From the NCBI RefSeq assembly GCF_001578935.1, contig NZ_KQ969521.1:62001-126000 (forward strand): a DNA stretch of 64,000 nucleotides, written 5' to 3'. The stretch is from Streptococcus oralis (GTDB taxonomy: Bacteria > Bacillota > Bacilli > Lactobacillales > Streptococcaceae). This document shows positions 27,520 through 40,350 of this stretch, in pieces. The notes beneath the pieces are model-generated. The model had not been told where the DNA came from and did no database searches. It saw nothing but the letters and a program-made list of their open reading frames with translations. The position numbers and the translations under genes are program-made. Numbering within the stretch: position 1 is the first letter of the stretch; every line of letters starts with the position of its first letter.

Positions 27520-27548
27520 GATATAAATATAAGACTTTATTGTATAAT
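27520..27548 (+). promoter_or_regulatory. Promoter of nanA
   Basis: TATAAT at 27543-27548. The -35 position (27520, GATATA) is far from consensus and lies exactly 30 bases after the second NanR-like element, as expected for an activator-dependent promoter. Confidence 0.65.
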
Positions 27549-27665
27549 AAAGGAAAAGTCACTTGTGAAAGGAGGAAAAAGGCTGCTGGGTGATTAAAGA
27601 ATGCCTCAGCAGAAAATGGGAGAGGATTGGGAGCTCTCATTAAGTTGGATACTTTCTTTTAAAAC

Positions 27666-27683
27666 TTGTCTCTTGAGAGACAA
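27666..27683 (+). promoter_or_regulatory. Perfect palindrome in the nanA leader
   Basis: TTGTCTCTTGAGAGACAA followed by an A/T run, 58 bases before the start. In RNA it is a hairpin with a 2-base centre and weak downstream U tract. It could be an attenuator, a stability element or a DNA site. An imperfect CTGCTG / CAGCAG pair lies earlier in the same leader (27580-27615). Confidence 0.45.
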
Positions 27684-27696
27684 TAAAAATTTTTAA

Positions 27697-30897
<3,201 letters not shown>

Positions 30898-30937
30898 GAG
30901 AATAGTTTTAATCATTCGGCTTTGTAAAAATAGAAGG

Positions 30938-30972
30938 AGGTAGTAGGTTTTTCAGCCTGCTATCTTTTTCTT
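30938..30972 (+). terminator. Terminator after nanA
   Basis: AGGTAGTAGG / CCTGCTATCT stem followed by TTTTC. Confidence 0.85.
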
Positions 30973-31010
30973 TCGAGTTGAGGTGTGCTAATAAGAAATT
31001 CTAAGATGTC

Positions 31011-31063
31011 TGAAACTACTTTCAGGATAGTCTGTTCTATAAAATAGTTTTGAAACTGAAATC
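31011..31063 (+). promoter_or_regulatory. Putative NanR site pair upstream of nanE
   Basis: TGAAACTACTTTCA at 31011 (inverted repeat TGAAA/TTTCA) and TGAAACTGAAATC at 31051, starting exactly 40 bases apart. The second is 30 bases before the -35 box. Confidence 0.7.
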
Positions 31064-31080
31064 TATTCTACTACAAGCTA

Positions 31081-31109
31081 TTGAAAGCGCTTAACAAATA
31101 ATATATAAT
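31081..31109 (+). promoter_or_regulatory. nanE promoter with overlapping cre site
   Basis: TTGAAA, 17-base spacer, TATAAT. A cre-like TTGAAAGCGCTTAACA (31081-31096) overlaps the -35 box and spacer, so CcpA would compete with RNA polymerase. Confidence 0.75.
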
Positions 31110-31142
31110 AAGCCCATAAGAACAAGAAAGGGAGGAAAGAGG

Positions 31143-31841
31143 ATGCCACAGATCAGCAAAGAAGCCTTGATTGAACAAATCAAAGATGGAATCATTGTCT
31201 CTTGCCAGGCACTTCCTCACGAACCGCTTTATACAGAAGCGGGAGGAGTCATTCCCTTGCTAGTCAAAGCGGCTGAGCAAGGTGGAGCAGTCGGTATCCG
31301 AGCAAACAGTGTTCGCGATATCAAGGAGATTAAGGAGGTCACGAAACTCCCAATTATCGGGATTATCAAACGCGACTATCCGCCACAAGAACCCTTCATC
31401 ACTGCTACGATGAGAGAAGTTGATGAATTGGCTGAACTCGACATTGAGGTCATTGCTCTGGATTGTACCAAACGTGAACGTTACGACGGTTTGGAAATCC
31501 AAGACTTTATCCGACAAGTCAAAGAAAAATATCCGAATCAACTCTTAATGGCTGATACTAGTACCTTTGAAGAGGGAATAGAAGCGGTTGAAGCAGGTGT
31601 TGATTTTGTTGGAACAACCCTATCAGGTTATACCTCTTATAGTCCCAAAGTGGATGGTCCAGACTTTGAACTGATCAAAAAACTCTGCGATGCCGGTGTG
31701 GATGTCATCGCTGAAGGGAAGATTCACACACCAGAACAAGCTAAGCAAATCCTTGAGTATGGGGTGCGAGGTATCGTTGTTGGTGGAGCGATTACTAGAC
31801 CAAAAGAGATTACGGAACGCTTTGTTGCCGGTCTTAAATAA
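31143..31841 (+). CDS. nanE: N-acetylmannosamine-6-phosphate 2-epimerase NanE
   Basis: 232 residues, TIM-barrel epimerase converting ManNAc-6-P to GlcNAc-6-P in sialic-acid catabolism. Signatures: [11 protein letters not shown] near the N-terminus, [21 protein letters not shown] (catalytic lysine region), [11 protein letters not shown], and the phosphate-binding GTTLSGYT and [11 protein letters not shown]. Its promoter combines NanR-like and cre sites. The satA gene follows 114 bases later without a terminator but with its own cre box. Confidence 0.96.
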   Translation: MPQISKEALIEQIKDGIIVSCQALPHEPLYTEAGGVIPLLVKAAEQGGAVGIRANSVRDIKEIKEVTKLPIIGIIKRDYPPQEPFITATMREVDELAELDIEVIALDCTKRERYDGLEIQDFIRQVKEKYPNQLLMADTSTFEEGIEAVEAGVDFVGTTLSGYTSYSPKVDGPDFELIKKLCDAGVDVIAEGKIHTPEQAKQILEYGVRGIVVGGAITRPKEITERFVAGLK

Positions 31842-33284
<1,443 letters not shown>

Positions 33285-33302
33285 GCACTAAGTCAGATTG
33301 AT

Positions 33303-33350
33303 TCCCCCTTTTCCCTGTGCACTATGGTGTAAGAAAAGGGGGACTTTTGT
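33303..33350 (+). terminator. Attenuating hairpin between satA and satB
   Basis: CCCCCTTTTC / GAAAAGGGGG stem followed by ACTTTTG. Such intercistronic hairpins usually let the binding protein be made in excess over the permeases. Confidence 0.75.
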
Positions 33351-33481
33351 TTGAAATGGTAGGAACTGTCACGAAATTAAAATGAAGTTCTTACATAAGC
33401 GAATCTTAAAAAATTTCATTTTGGTTTTAAAACAGTTCAAGAAAATCAAAAACTATTCTATTTGAAAGAGAGGTGCCGACT

Positions 33482-34369
33482 GTGAAAGTCAATAAAATTC
33501 GTATGCGGGAAACAGTGATTTCCTACGCTTTCCTAGCACCAGTGTTGTTCTTCTTTGTCATCTTTGTCTTGGCTCCTATGATTATGGGATTCATTACAAG
33601 TTTCTTTAACTACTCTATGACTAAATTTGAGTTTGTAGGCTTTGACAACTACATTCGCATGTTTAAAGACCCTGTCTTTGTGAAGTCTTTGATCAATACC
33701 GTTATCCTGGTTATTGGATCTGTTCCGATTGTGGTTCTCTTCTCTCTCTTTGTAGCATCTCAAACCTATCATCAAAATGCCATTGCCCGTTCTTTCTATC
33801 GTTTCGTCTTCTTCCTTCCTGTAGTTACAGGTAGTGTTGCCGTAACGGTTGTATGGAAATGGATCTATGACCCCCTATCAGGGATTCTTAACTTTGTCCT
33901 TAAGTCAAGCCACATCATCAGCCAAAACATTTCTTGGCTGGGTGACAAAAACTGGGCCTTGCTAGCGATTATGATCATCCTTTTGACAACATCTGTTGGT
34001 CAACCGATTATCCTTTATATCGCTGCCATGGGAAATATTGACAACTCACTTGTTGAAGCAGCGCGTGTTGACGGTGCGACTGAGTTTCAAGTCTTCTGGA
34101 AGATCAAATGGCCTAGCCTTCTTCCAACAACTCTTTACATTGCGATTATTACGACTATCAACTCATTCCAATGTTTCGCCTTGATTCAGTTGTTGACTTC
34201 TGGTGGTCCAAACTACTCGACAAGTACCTTGATGTACTATCTTTACGAGAAAGCCTTCCAATTGACAGAATACGGCTATGCCAATACTATCGGTGTTTTC
34301 TTGGCAGTGATGATTGCCATTGTCAGCTTTGCTCAATTCAAGATCCTCGGAAACGACGTAGAATACTAA
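33482..34369 (+). CDS. satB: Sialic-acid ABC transporter permease SatB
   Basis: 295 residues from the GTG at 33482, 8 bases after AGAGAGG; a GTG three codons earlier overlaps that site. Six membrane helices of the MalF/UgpA type, with the cytoplasmic EAA loop EAARVDGATEFQVFWKIKWP that contacts the ATPase. It forms the membrane channel with SatC. A 198-base gap from satA contains a hairpin but no clear new promoter. Confidence 0.92.
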   Translation: MKVNKIRMRETVISYAFLAPVLFFFVIFVLAPMIMGFITSFFNYSMTKFEFVGFDNYIRMFKDPVFVKSLINTVILVIGSVPIVVLFSLFVASQTYHQNAIARSFYRFVFFLPVVTGSVAVTVVWKWIYDPLSGILNFVLKSSHIISQNISWLGDKNWALLAIMIILLTTSVGQPIILYIAAMGNIDNSLVEAARVDGATEFQVFWKIKWPSLLPTTLYIAIITTINSFQCFALIQLLTSGGPNYSTSTLMYYLYEKAFQLTEYGYANTIGVFLAVMIAIVSFAQFKILGNDVEY

Positions 34370-34384
34370 AGAAAGGAGACAGTT

Positions 34385-35224
34385 ATGCAACCTACACAAA
34401 AGAAACCTTTAACAGCTTTCACTGTTATTTCAACGATTATCTTGCTCTTGTTGACCGTGCTGTTCATCTTTCCATTCTACTGGATCTTGACAGGGGCCTT
34501 CAAATCACAGCCTGATACCATTATGATTCCGCCACAGTGGTTCCCTAAAATGCCAACCATGGAGAACTTCCAACAACTCATGGTGCAAAACCCTGCTATG
34601 CAGTGGATGTGGAACTCTGTATTTATCTCACTAGTAACCATGTTCCTAGTCTGTGCAACCTCTTCTCTAGCAGGTTATGTCTTGGCTAAAAAACGTTTCT
34701 ATGGTCAACGCATCCTCTTTGCAGTCTTTATCGCTGCCATGGCTCTTCCAAAACAAGTTGTCCTTGTACCATTGGTACGTATCGTCAACTTCATGGGAAT
34801 TCACGATACTCTCTGGGCAGTTATCTTGCCTTTGATCGGATGGCCGTTTGGTGTCTTCCTCATGAAACAGTTCAGCGAAAATATCCCGACAGAATTGCTT
34901 GAATCAGCTAAAATCGACGGTTGTGGTGAGATTCGTACCTTCTGGAGCGTAGCCTTCCCTATCGTGAAACCAGGCTTTGCAGCTCTTGCGATCTTTACCT
35001 TCATCAATACTTGGAACGACTACTTCATGCAGTTGGTTATGTTGACTTCACGTCAAAACTTGACCATCTCACTCGGGGTTGCGACCATGCAGGCCGAAAT
35101 GGCGACCAACTATGGTTTGATCATGGCAGGGGCAGCCCTTGCAGCTGTGCCAATTGTAACCGTCTTCCTTGTCTTCCAAAAATCCTTCACTCAAGGGATC
35201 ACTATGGGAGCTGTTAAAGGATAA
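34385..35224 (+). CDS. satC: Sialic-acid ABC transporter permease SatC
   Basis: 279 residues, MalG-type permease with six membrane helices. The EAA loop is ESAKIDGCGEIRTFWSVAFP. It begins 15 bases after satB behind AAAGGAG. Its stop codon is followed at once by a BOX repeat, so the transcript would continue into repeat sequence rather than a simple terminator. Confidence 0.92.
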   Translation: MQPTQKKPLTAFTVISTIILLLLTVLFIFPFYWILTGAFKSQPDTIMIPPQWFPKMPTMENFQQLMVQNPAMQWMWNSVFISLVTMFLVCATSSLAGYVLAKKRFYGQRILFAVFIAAMALPKQVVLVPLVRIVNFMGIHDTLWAVILPLIGWPFGVFLMKQFSENIPTELLESAKIDGCGEIRTFWSVAFPIVKPGFAALAIFTFINTWNDYFMQLVMLTSRQNLTISLGVATMQAEMATNYGLIMAGAALAAVPIVTVFLVFQKSFTQGITMGAVKG

Positions 35225-35330
35225 TGCTCTTCGAAAATCGAATTTAAACTACGTCAGCATCACCTTACCATACTTAAGTATGGCCTGCGGTTAGCTTCCT
35301 AGTTTGTTCTTCGATTTTCATTAAGTATAG
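35223..35330 (+). repeat. Degenerate BOX element (A-C type)
   Basis: AATGCTCTTCGAAAATCG at the start and TCGATTTTCATTAAGTATA at the end, with an A-module ACGTCAGCATCACCTTACCATA diverged from consensus. It directly follows the satC stop. Confidence 0.82.
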
Positions 35331-35384
35331 GAAAAACTGTCTATCAAAATTCAGAAGAATATGTTATAGACTAAGAGAAATATA

Positions 35385-35453
35385 GTTTCATAAGTGTCTA
35401 CAAAATGGAGAGTATGCAGTTACTTCGTGAAGTTTTGTCAGACACTTATAAAC
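35385..35453. repeat. 69-bp hairpin element, MITE-like
   Basis: Arms of 21 bases at 35385-35405 (GTTTCATAAGTGTCTACAAAA) and 35433-35453 pair with one bulge on each side, and the loop contains another small palindrome (ACTTCGTGAAGT). No coding potential. Unlike a terminator, it has no T-run. Confidence 0.55.
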
Positions 35454-35528
35454 TTAAGAATGAACTCTTTTCATGATACTATTTAGAGTAGGTTCGTTTT
35501 ATGGTGGCTATTTCCCGCTTTAGTGGTA

Positions 35529-35640
35529 TCTAAGATAAGCAACTTACGCTTATCTTAGACGGAATTTTTGAGACTGACGATGAAAAAGCAAAAGGCTCAA
35601 AAATTAGGAATGAAATTCCGAAGGAATTTGCTTCCGTCCG
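35529..35640. repeat. Cluster of nested palindromes before the yhcH-type gene
   Basis: Perfect TCTAAGATAAGC / GCTTATCTTAGA (35529-35559), AATTTTTGAG / CTCAAAAATT (35563-35605), AAATTCC / GGAATTT (35615-35631) within GGAA/TTCC, and GACGGAA / TTCCGTC enclosing the last two. As RNA it would form a multi-stem structure. Not BOX. The rest of the satC-yhcH gap shows nothing else. Confidence 0.5.
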
Positions 35641-35714
35641 CACTGTTACAGGGAAATAGAGGAAGGATAATTCGAAACTGAAAAATAGTAACTATCAGAA
35701 ATGAAGGAAACAGT

Positions 35715-36167
35715 ATGATTTTTGACGATTTGAAAAACATCGCCTTTTACAAGGGAATCCATCCCAATCTAGACAAGGCTATCGACTATCTCTATCAGCA
35801 CCGTAAGGATTCTTTCGAACTCGGTAAGTATGAGATTGACGGGGACAAGGTCTTTCTAGTTGTTCAGGAAAATGTCCTCAATCAGGCCGAAAATGATCAA
35901 TTTGAGCACCATAAGAACTATGCAGACTTGCATTTGCTGGTAGAAGGACATGAATATTCGAGCTACGGTTCACGTATCAAAGACGAAGCAGTAGCATTCG
36001 ATGAAGCGAGTGACATTGGCTTTGTCCATTGTCATGAAAAATACCCACTCTTGTTGGGCTATCACAATTTTGCGATTTTCTTCCCAGGAGAACCTCACCA
36101 GCCAAATGGCTACGCAGGGATGGAAGAAAAGGTTCGCAAGTATCTCTTTAAAATTTTGATTGATTAA
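35715..36167 (+). CDS. YhcH/YjgK/YiaL family protein (probable sialic-acid anomerase)
   Basis: 150 residues, cupin-like YhcH/YiaL (DUF386) fold: LGKYEIDGDKVF near the N-terminus, HKNYADLHLLVEGHE with the metal-binding His/Asp region, and FFPGEPHQPN at the C-terminal metal site. Members linked to sialic-acid operons (NanQ in E. coli) speed interconversion of sialic-acid anomers, and the location supports that role here. It is followed after 20 bases by a YesL-type membrane protein. Confidence 0.88.
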   Translation: MIFDDLKNIAFYKGIHPNLDKAIDYLYQHRKDSFELGKYEIDGDKVFLVVQENVLNQAENDQFEHHKNYADLHLLVEGHEYSSYGSRIKDEAVAFDEASDIGFVHCHEKYPLLLGYHNFAIFFPGEPHQPNGYAGMEEKVRKYLFKILID

Positions 36168-36187
36168 AAGAATCAGGAGGAGCAAAC

Positions 36188-36832
36188 ATGGCACAAAAAG
36201 GAGTAAGCCTTATCAAGGCAGCATTTGATACAGATAATTTTCTCATGCGTTTCAGTGAGAAGGTCTTGGATATCGTCACAGTCAATCTTCTTTTTGTCGT
36301 CTCTTGTTTGCCCATTGTGACGATTGGAGTGGCGAAAATCAGCCTTTATGAAACCATGTTTGAGATTAAGAGAAGCAGACGGGTACCAGTCTTCAGAACT
36401 TATCTAAGAGCTTTCAAGCAAAATCTGAAACTGGGTTTCCAGTTAGGTTTGCTAGAGTTGGGTGTTGTGTCATTAAGCCTTCTAGACCTCTATCTTTTCT
36501 GGGGCCAGACAGCTTTGCCTTTCCAGATTGTGAAAGCTATTTGTTTGGGGATTCTCATTTTCCTCACTCTCGTGATGCTGGCTAGTTATCCCATTGCTGC
36601 GCGCTATGATTTGTCATGGAAAGAAGTGCTGCAAAAAGGGCTTATCTTGGCAAGTTTTAACTTTCCATGGTTCTTCCTCATGTTAGCCATTCTCTTTCTT
36701 ATTGTGATGATTCTTTATCTATCCGCCTTCACTCTCCTTTTGGGTGGATCGGCCTTTATCCTCTTTGGTTTTGGTTTGCTGGTCTTTCTCCAAGCAGGAT
36801 TGATGGAGAAAATCTTCGCCAAATACCAGTAG
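36188..36832 (+). CDS. YesL-like (DUF624) membrane protein
   Basis: 214 residues with five hydrophobic helices and the family N-terminus (VLDIVTVNLLFVVSCLPIVTIGVAKISLYE). DUF624 proteins accompany sugar ABC transporters in Firmicutes, but their function is unknown. It is preceded by AGGAGG and coupled to the yhcH-type gene. The next gene has its own NanR-like promoter. Confidence 0.88.
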   Translation: MAQKGVSLIKAAFDTDNFLMRFSEKVLDIVTVNLLFVVSCLPIVTIGVAKISLYETMFEIKRSRRVPVFRTYLRAFKQNLKLGFQLGLLELGVVSLSLLDLYLFWGQTALPFQIVKAICLGILIFLTLVMLASYPIAARYDLSWKEVLQKGLILASFNFPWFFLMLAILFLIVMILYLSAFTLLLGGSAFILFGFGLLVFLQAGLMEKIFAKYQ

Positions 36833-36845
36833 GATGGCTTGTTTC

Positions 36846-36898
36846 TGAAACTACTTTCAATCGTTACAGTTTCTAAAATACAAGTAGAAACTAAAATC
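36846..36898 (+). promoter_or_regulatory. Putative NanR site pair upstream of the lyase gene
   Basis: TGAAACTACTTTCA at 36846, identical to the nanE copy, and AGAAACTAAAATC at 36886, starting 40 bases later and 30 bases before the -35 box. Confidence 0.7.
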
Positions 36899-36915
36899 TA
36901 AGTATATACAAGATA

Positions 36916-36944
36916 TTGAAAGCGATTTTCACAAGGTGTATACT
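36916..36944 (+). promoter_or_regulatory. Lyase promoter with overlapping cre site
   Basis: TTGAAA, 17-base spacer, TATACT. cre-like TTGAAAGCGATTTTCA (36916-36931) overlaps the -35 box, the same design as nanE. Confidence 0.75.
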
Positions 36945-37002
36945 AAATTTGTAAAAAATAGAACTGCTCTCAGCAGAAAAAAGAAATCTTAGGAGAAAAT
37001 CT

Positions 37003-37920
37003 ATGTCAGATTTGAAAAAATACGAAGGTGTCATTCCAGCCTTCTACGCATGTTATGATGATCAAGGAGAAGTCAGTCCAGAGCGTACGCGTGCCTTGGT
37101 CCAATACTTCATTGATAAAGGTGTTCAAGGCCTCTATGTAAATGGTTCTTCTGGTGAATGTATCTACCAAAGTGTGGCAGACCGCAAATTGATTTTGGAA
37201 GAAGTCATGGCAGTTGCCAAAGGAAAACTGACCATCATCGCTCACGTAGCTTGCAACAATACCAAAGACAGTATGGAACTTGCTCGCCACGCAGAAAGCT
37301 TGGGTGTAGATGCCATTGCAACAATTCCACCGATTTACTTCCGCTTGCCAGAATACTCCGTAGCCCAATACTGGAATGACATCAGTGCGGCAGCGCCAAA
37401 CACAGACTTTGTCATCTACAACATTCCTCAGTTAGCAGGTGTTGCTTTGACTCCAAGTCTCTATACAGAAATGTTGAAGAATCCACGTGTTATCGGTGTT
37501 AAGAACTCTTCTATGCCAGTTCAAGATATCCAAACCTTTGTCAGCCTTGGCGGAGAAGACCACATCGTCTTTAATGGTCCAGATGAACAATTCCTAGGTG
37601 GTCGCCTCATGGGTGCTAAAGCTGGTATCGGTGGTACTTATGGTGCGATGCCAGAACTCTTCTTGAAACTCAATCAGTTGATTGCTGAGAAAGACTTGGA
37701 AACAGCGCGTGAATTGCAATACGCTATCAACGCAATCATTGGCAAACTCACTTCTGCACATGGAAATATGTACGGGGTCATCAAGGAAGTCTTGAAGATC
37801 AATGAAGGTTTGAACATTGGATCTGTTCGTTCACCATTGACGCCAGTAACAGAAGAAGATCGCCCAGTTGTAGAAGCAGCTGCAGCCTTGATTCGTGAAA
37901 CCAAGGAGCGCTTCCTCTAA
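37003..37920 (+). CDS. nanL: N-acetylneuraminate lyase
   Basis: 305 residues, DHDPS/NAL-family aldolase splitting sialic acid into ManNAc and pyruvate. The Schiff-base lysine is K167 in GVKNSS, the proton-relay tyrosine is Y139 in YNIPQLAG, and GSSGE is the carboxylate-binding loop. This gene is often called nanA in Gram-negatives; nanL avoids confusion with the sialidase. It precedes nanK by 17 bases and starts a NanR/CcpA-controlled unit. Confidence 0.95.
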   Translation: MSDLKKYEGVIPAFYACYDDQGEVSPERTRALVQYFIDKGVQGLYVNGSSGECIYQSVADRKLILEEVMAVAKGKLTIIAHVACNNTKDSMELARHAESLGVDAIATIPPIYFRLPEYSVAQYWNDISAAAPNTDFVIYNIPQLAGVALTPSLYTEMLKNPRVIGVKNSSMPVQDIQTFVSLGGEDHIVFNGPDEQFLGGRLMGAKAGIGGTYGAMPELFLKLNQLIAEKDLETARELQYAINAIIGKLTSAHGNMYGVIKEVLKINEGLNIGSVRSPLTPVTEEDRPVVEAAAALIRETKERFL

Positions 37921-37937
37921 TCCATAAGGAGGTATTT

Positions 37938-38822
37938 ATGACACACTATGTTGCAATTGATATCGGTGGAACCAACATCAAATATGGTTTGATTGATCAA
38001 GAAGGCCAACTTGTTGAATCGCATGAAATGCCAACAGAGGCGCATAAGGGTGGACCTCATATCTTACAAAAGACCAAAGATATCGTAGCCAGCTATTTAG
38101 AAAAAGGCCCAGTAGCAGGTGTTGCCATTTCTTCTGCAGGAATGGTAGATCCTGACAAAGGCGAGATTTTCTACTCGGGACCTCAGATTCCCAACTATGC
38201 TGGCACTCAATTTAAAAAGGAAATCGAGGGAGAATTTTCAATTCCTTGTGAGATTGAAAATGATGTCAACTGTGCAGGTCTGGCTGAAGCAGTATCTGGT
38301 TCAGGTAAGGGAGCGAGTGTCACACTTTGCTTGACCATTGGAACAGGTATCGGTGGTTGCTTGATTATGGATGGGAAGGTTTTCCATGGATTTAGCAACT
38401 CAGCTTGCGAAGTTGGTTATATGCATATGCAGGATGGAGCTTTCCAAGATCTCGCTTCTACGACAGCCTTGGTAGAATATGTAGCAGAAGTTCATGGTGA
38501 CTCAGTTGATCAGTGGAATGGTCGACGCATTTTCAAGGAAGCTACTGAAGGCAACAAGATTTGCATGGCTGGTATTGACCGCATGGTAGACTACCTTGGA
38601 AAAGGGCTGGCAAATATTTGTTATGTGGCCAATCCAGAAGTAGTCATTCTCGGTGGCGGCATCATGGGGCAAGAGGCTATTCTTAAACCGAAGATCCGCA
38701 CAGCATTAAAAGATGCCTTGGTACCAAGCCTAGCTGAAAAAACACGATTAGAATTTGCCCATCACCAAAATACGGCAGGTATGTTGGGAGCCTATTATCA
38801 TTTCAAAACAAAACAATCCTAG
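37938..38822 (+). CDS. nanK: ROK-family kinase, probable N-acetylmannosamine kinase
   Basis: 294 residues. The phosphate motif DIGGTNIKYGL is at the N-terminus, ENDVNCAGLAEA carries the catalytic Asp, and LTIGTGIGGCLI is the second ATP motif. The usual ROK zinc cluster CxCGxxGC is absent: the segment reads NSACEVGYMHMQDG. Context after the lyase makes ManNAc the likely substrate, giving ManNAc-6-P for NanE. Its last codons and stop form one copy of a 24-base direct repeat found again next to nanR. Confidence 0.9.
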   Translation: MTHYVAIDIGGTNIKYGLIDQEGQLVESHEMPTEAHKGGPHILQKTKDIVASYLEKGPVAGVAISSAGMVDPDKGEIFYSGPQIPNYAGTQFKKEIEGEFSIPCEIENDVNCAGLAEAVSGSGKGASVTLCLTIGTGIGGCLIMDGKVFHGFSNSACEVGYMHMQDGAFQDLASTTALVEYVAEVHGDSVDQWNGRRIFKEATEGNKICMAGIDRMVDYLGKGLANICYVANPEVVILGGGIMGQEAILKPKIRTALKDALVPSLAEKTRLEFAHHQNTAGMLGAYYHFKTKQS

Positions 38823-38828
38823 TTTGGA
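38805..38828 (+). repeat. Left copy of a 24-bp direct repeat flanking an insertion
   Basis: AAAACAAAACAATCCTAGTT followed by TGGA, including the nanK stop codon. It matches 40351-40374 with one difference (C to T). Confidence 0.8.
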
Positions 38829-38834
38829 ATTATA

Positions 38835-38895
38835 GAATTAAGCAAAACACTGAATTACTACTTGAGTGAAGACTGTTTTGCTTAATTCTTTTTTA
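38835..38895 (+). terminator. Hairpin terminator inside the insertion, after nanK
   Basis: GAATTAAGCAAAACA / TGTTTTGCTTAATTC, a perfect 15-bp stem with a long loop, followed by TTTTTT. Confidence 0.8.
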
Positions 38896-38924
38896 TTGAA
38901 AAATTTGAGCCAAAGGAGGTAATC

Positions 38925-39026
38925 GTGAGAAACTAGGAGAAAATAACCGCCTTGTATGAAAGGTTAAGCCGAGATGATAAACTACAAGGCGAGAGCAATT
39001 CTATCATCCATTTAATTGATATTTAG
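38925..39026 (+). pseudogene. Remnant of a TnpX/TndX-type large serine recombinase
   Basis: A ribosome site (AAAGGAGG) and GTG start lead into a frame that stops after three codons and then continues in phase as EKITALYERLSRDDKLQGES, the conserved N-terminus of Tn4451/Tn5397-type serine recombinases with the catalytic Ser in RLSRDD. It ends at 39026 after unrelated residues. Only about 30 of some 500 residues remain. It is the scar of a mobile element. Confidence 0.7.
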
Positions 39027-39055
39027 CTTGAGTAAATGGGAAAATGTGGAAAAAT

Positions 39056-39064
39056 GATATAATG
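39056..39064 (+). promoter_or_regulatory. Extended -10 promoter of the methyltransferase gene
   Basis: TGATATAAT, 106 bases before the start codon. The interval holds only a possible 11-codon frame and a ribosome site. Confidence 0.55.
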
Positions 39065-39170
39065 AGATGGACGAAAAAATGACAAATTAGAATTTCTAGA
39101 GGTGAAAAAATGTAATGGCAACCTATTCACCTGAAATCGAAATCATATAAAATTACGAGGAGATTGTAAG

Positions 39171-39935
39171 ATGAGTAATTATATAAAATTAAATGAAGAT
39201 AGATGGAATAATGTAAAAAATGACTATACTGAGCCATTGACACATGAAGAACTAGAAGAAGTTAGAAAACATCCAATCTCTGTTGCCTTAACTGTTGGAA
39301 AAAAAGTTCCGATAGAATGGTTTGAAAAAGCCAAGGGAAAAAAGATATTAGGGTTAGCTTGTGGGGGTGGACAGCAGGGTCCCGTTTTTGCTCTAAAAGG
39401 TTATGATGTCACCATTATGGATTTTTCTAAATCTCAATTACAAAGAGATGAAATGGTTGCTAAAAGAGAAGGCTTAAAAATTAATACCGTTCAAGGTGAT
39501 ATGACAAAACCATTTCCATTTGAAAATGAAACTTTTGATATTGTTTTTAATCCGGTTTCAAATGTATATATAGAAGATTTAGAAAACATGTATAAAGAAG
39601 CCTCTCGAGTATTGAAAAAGGGCGGTTTGTTAATGGTCGGATTTATGAATCCTTGGATTTACATGTATGATGCTGACACTGTATGGGATAAACCCGATGA
39701 GGAATTACAGTTAAAGTTTTCACTACCTTTTAATTCAAGAGAGCTTGAAGAAGAAGGCGAAATAACCATCAATCCAGAATATGGATATGAATTTAGCCAT
39801 ACATTAGAAAGTCAGATTAGAGGACAACTAAAAAATGGTCTCGCTATGATCGATTTTTATGAATCGTGTGACAAAAGACATCGATTATCACGTTATGGAA
39901 ATGACTACATCGCTACACTCTGCATTAAACTATGA
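39171..39935 (+). CDS. Class I SAM-dependent methyltransferase
   Basis: 254 residues. SAM motif I is ILGLACGGGQQGPVFALKGYDVTIMDFS, motif II region GDMTKPFPFENETFDIVFNPVSNVYI, and motif III VLKKGGLLMVGF; these define a Methyltransf_11-type fold. The substrate is unknown. The ribosome site is GAGGAG. It lies between nanK and nanR with a recombinase scar, its own promoter and terminator, and looks more A/T-rich than neighbours, so it is probably a transferred cargo gene unrelated to sialic acid. Confidence 0.88.
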   Translation: MSNYIKLNEDRWNNVKNDYTEPLTHEELEEVRKHPISVALTVGKKVPIEWFEKAKGKKILGLACGGGQQGPVFALKGYDVTIMDFSKSQLQRDEMVAKREGLKINTVQGDMTKPFPFENETFDIVFNPVSNVYIEDLENMYKEASRVLKKGGLLMVGFMNPWIYMYDADTVWDKPDEELQLKFSLPFNSRELEEEGEITINPEYGYEFSHTLESQIRGQLKNGLAMIDFYESCDKRHRLSRYGNDYIATLCIKL

Positions 39936-40038
39936 TATTATAGAATGTGCTTCTGAAGAATAGCTCATTTAATTTTCTGTAAGGGTTAAAATCTAAATCT
40001 CACTTTGTCGAAGTAAAACGATTAAATAAAATTAGAGA

Positions 40039-40077
40039 GAGGAAGTAAAAGTAGCAAATAGCCGATACTTCCTTTTT
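40039..40077 (+). terminator. Terminator after the methyltransferase gene
   Basis: AGGAAGTA / TACTTCCT stem followed by TTTTT. The bases up to the BOX repeat (40078-40196) contain a short open frame without a recognisable family. Confidence 0.7.
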
Positions 40078-40196
40078 GTTGTCAAACATTCAAAAATGGA
40101 ATGGAAGATTTATGGAAGAATTGAAAAGCCCAGATAAAAAAGGCATTAGCGCAAAGAGAAAGATTGGCAAGCCCACCTATGAACCTATTATTATTT

Positions 40197-40350
40197 TATA
40201 CTCAATGAGAATCAAAGAGCAAACTAGGAAGCTAACCGTAGGTTGCTCAAAGCACAGCTTTGAGGTTGCAGATAAAACTGACGAAGTCAGTTATCTATAC
40301 CTACGGCAAGGTGAAGCTGACGTGGTTTGAAGAGATTTTCGAAGAGTATT
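40197..40350 (-). repeat. BOX element (A-B-C) in reverse orientation
   Basis: Reads TATACTCAATGAGAATCAAAG at its left end and GAGATTTTCGAAGAGTAT at its right end, the reverse complement of standard BOX termini. B and A modules (GACGAAGTCAG, CTACGGCAAGGTGAAGCTGACG) are intact. It abuts the right copy of the 24-bp direct repeat. Confidence 0.9.

Noticed and set aside
27590..27643. Possible 17-codon leader peptide (GTG start) before nanA
   Set aside because: The distance from the nearest AAAGGAGG is about 14 bases and the codon content shows no attenuation pattern, so support is too weak to list.
40076..40330. Open frame of 84 codons between the methyltransferase and nanR
   Set aside because: Its C-terminal half is translated BOX repeat, a common source of false genes, and it starts inside the T-run of a terminator. 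No family is recognisable in the first half.
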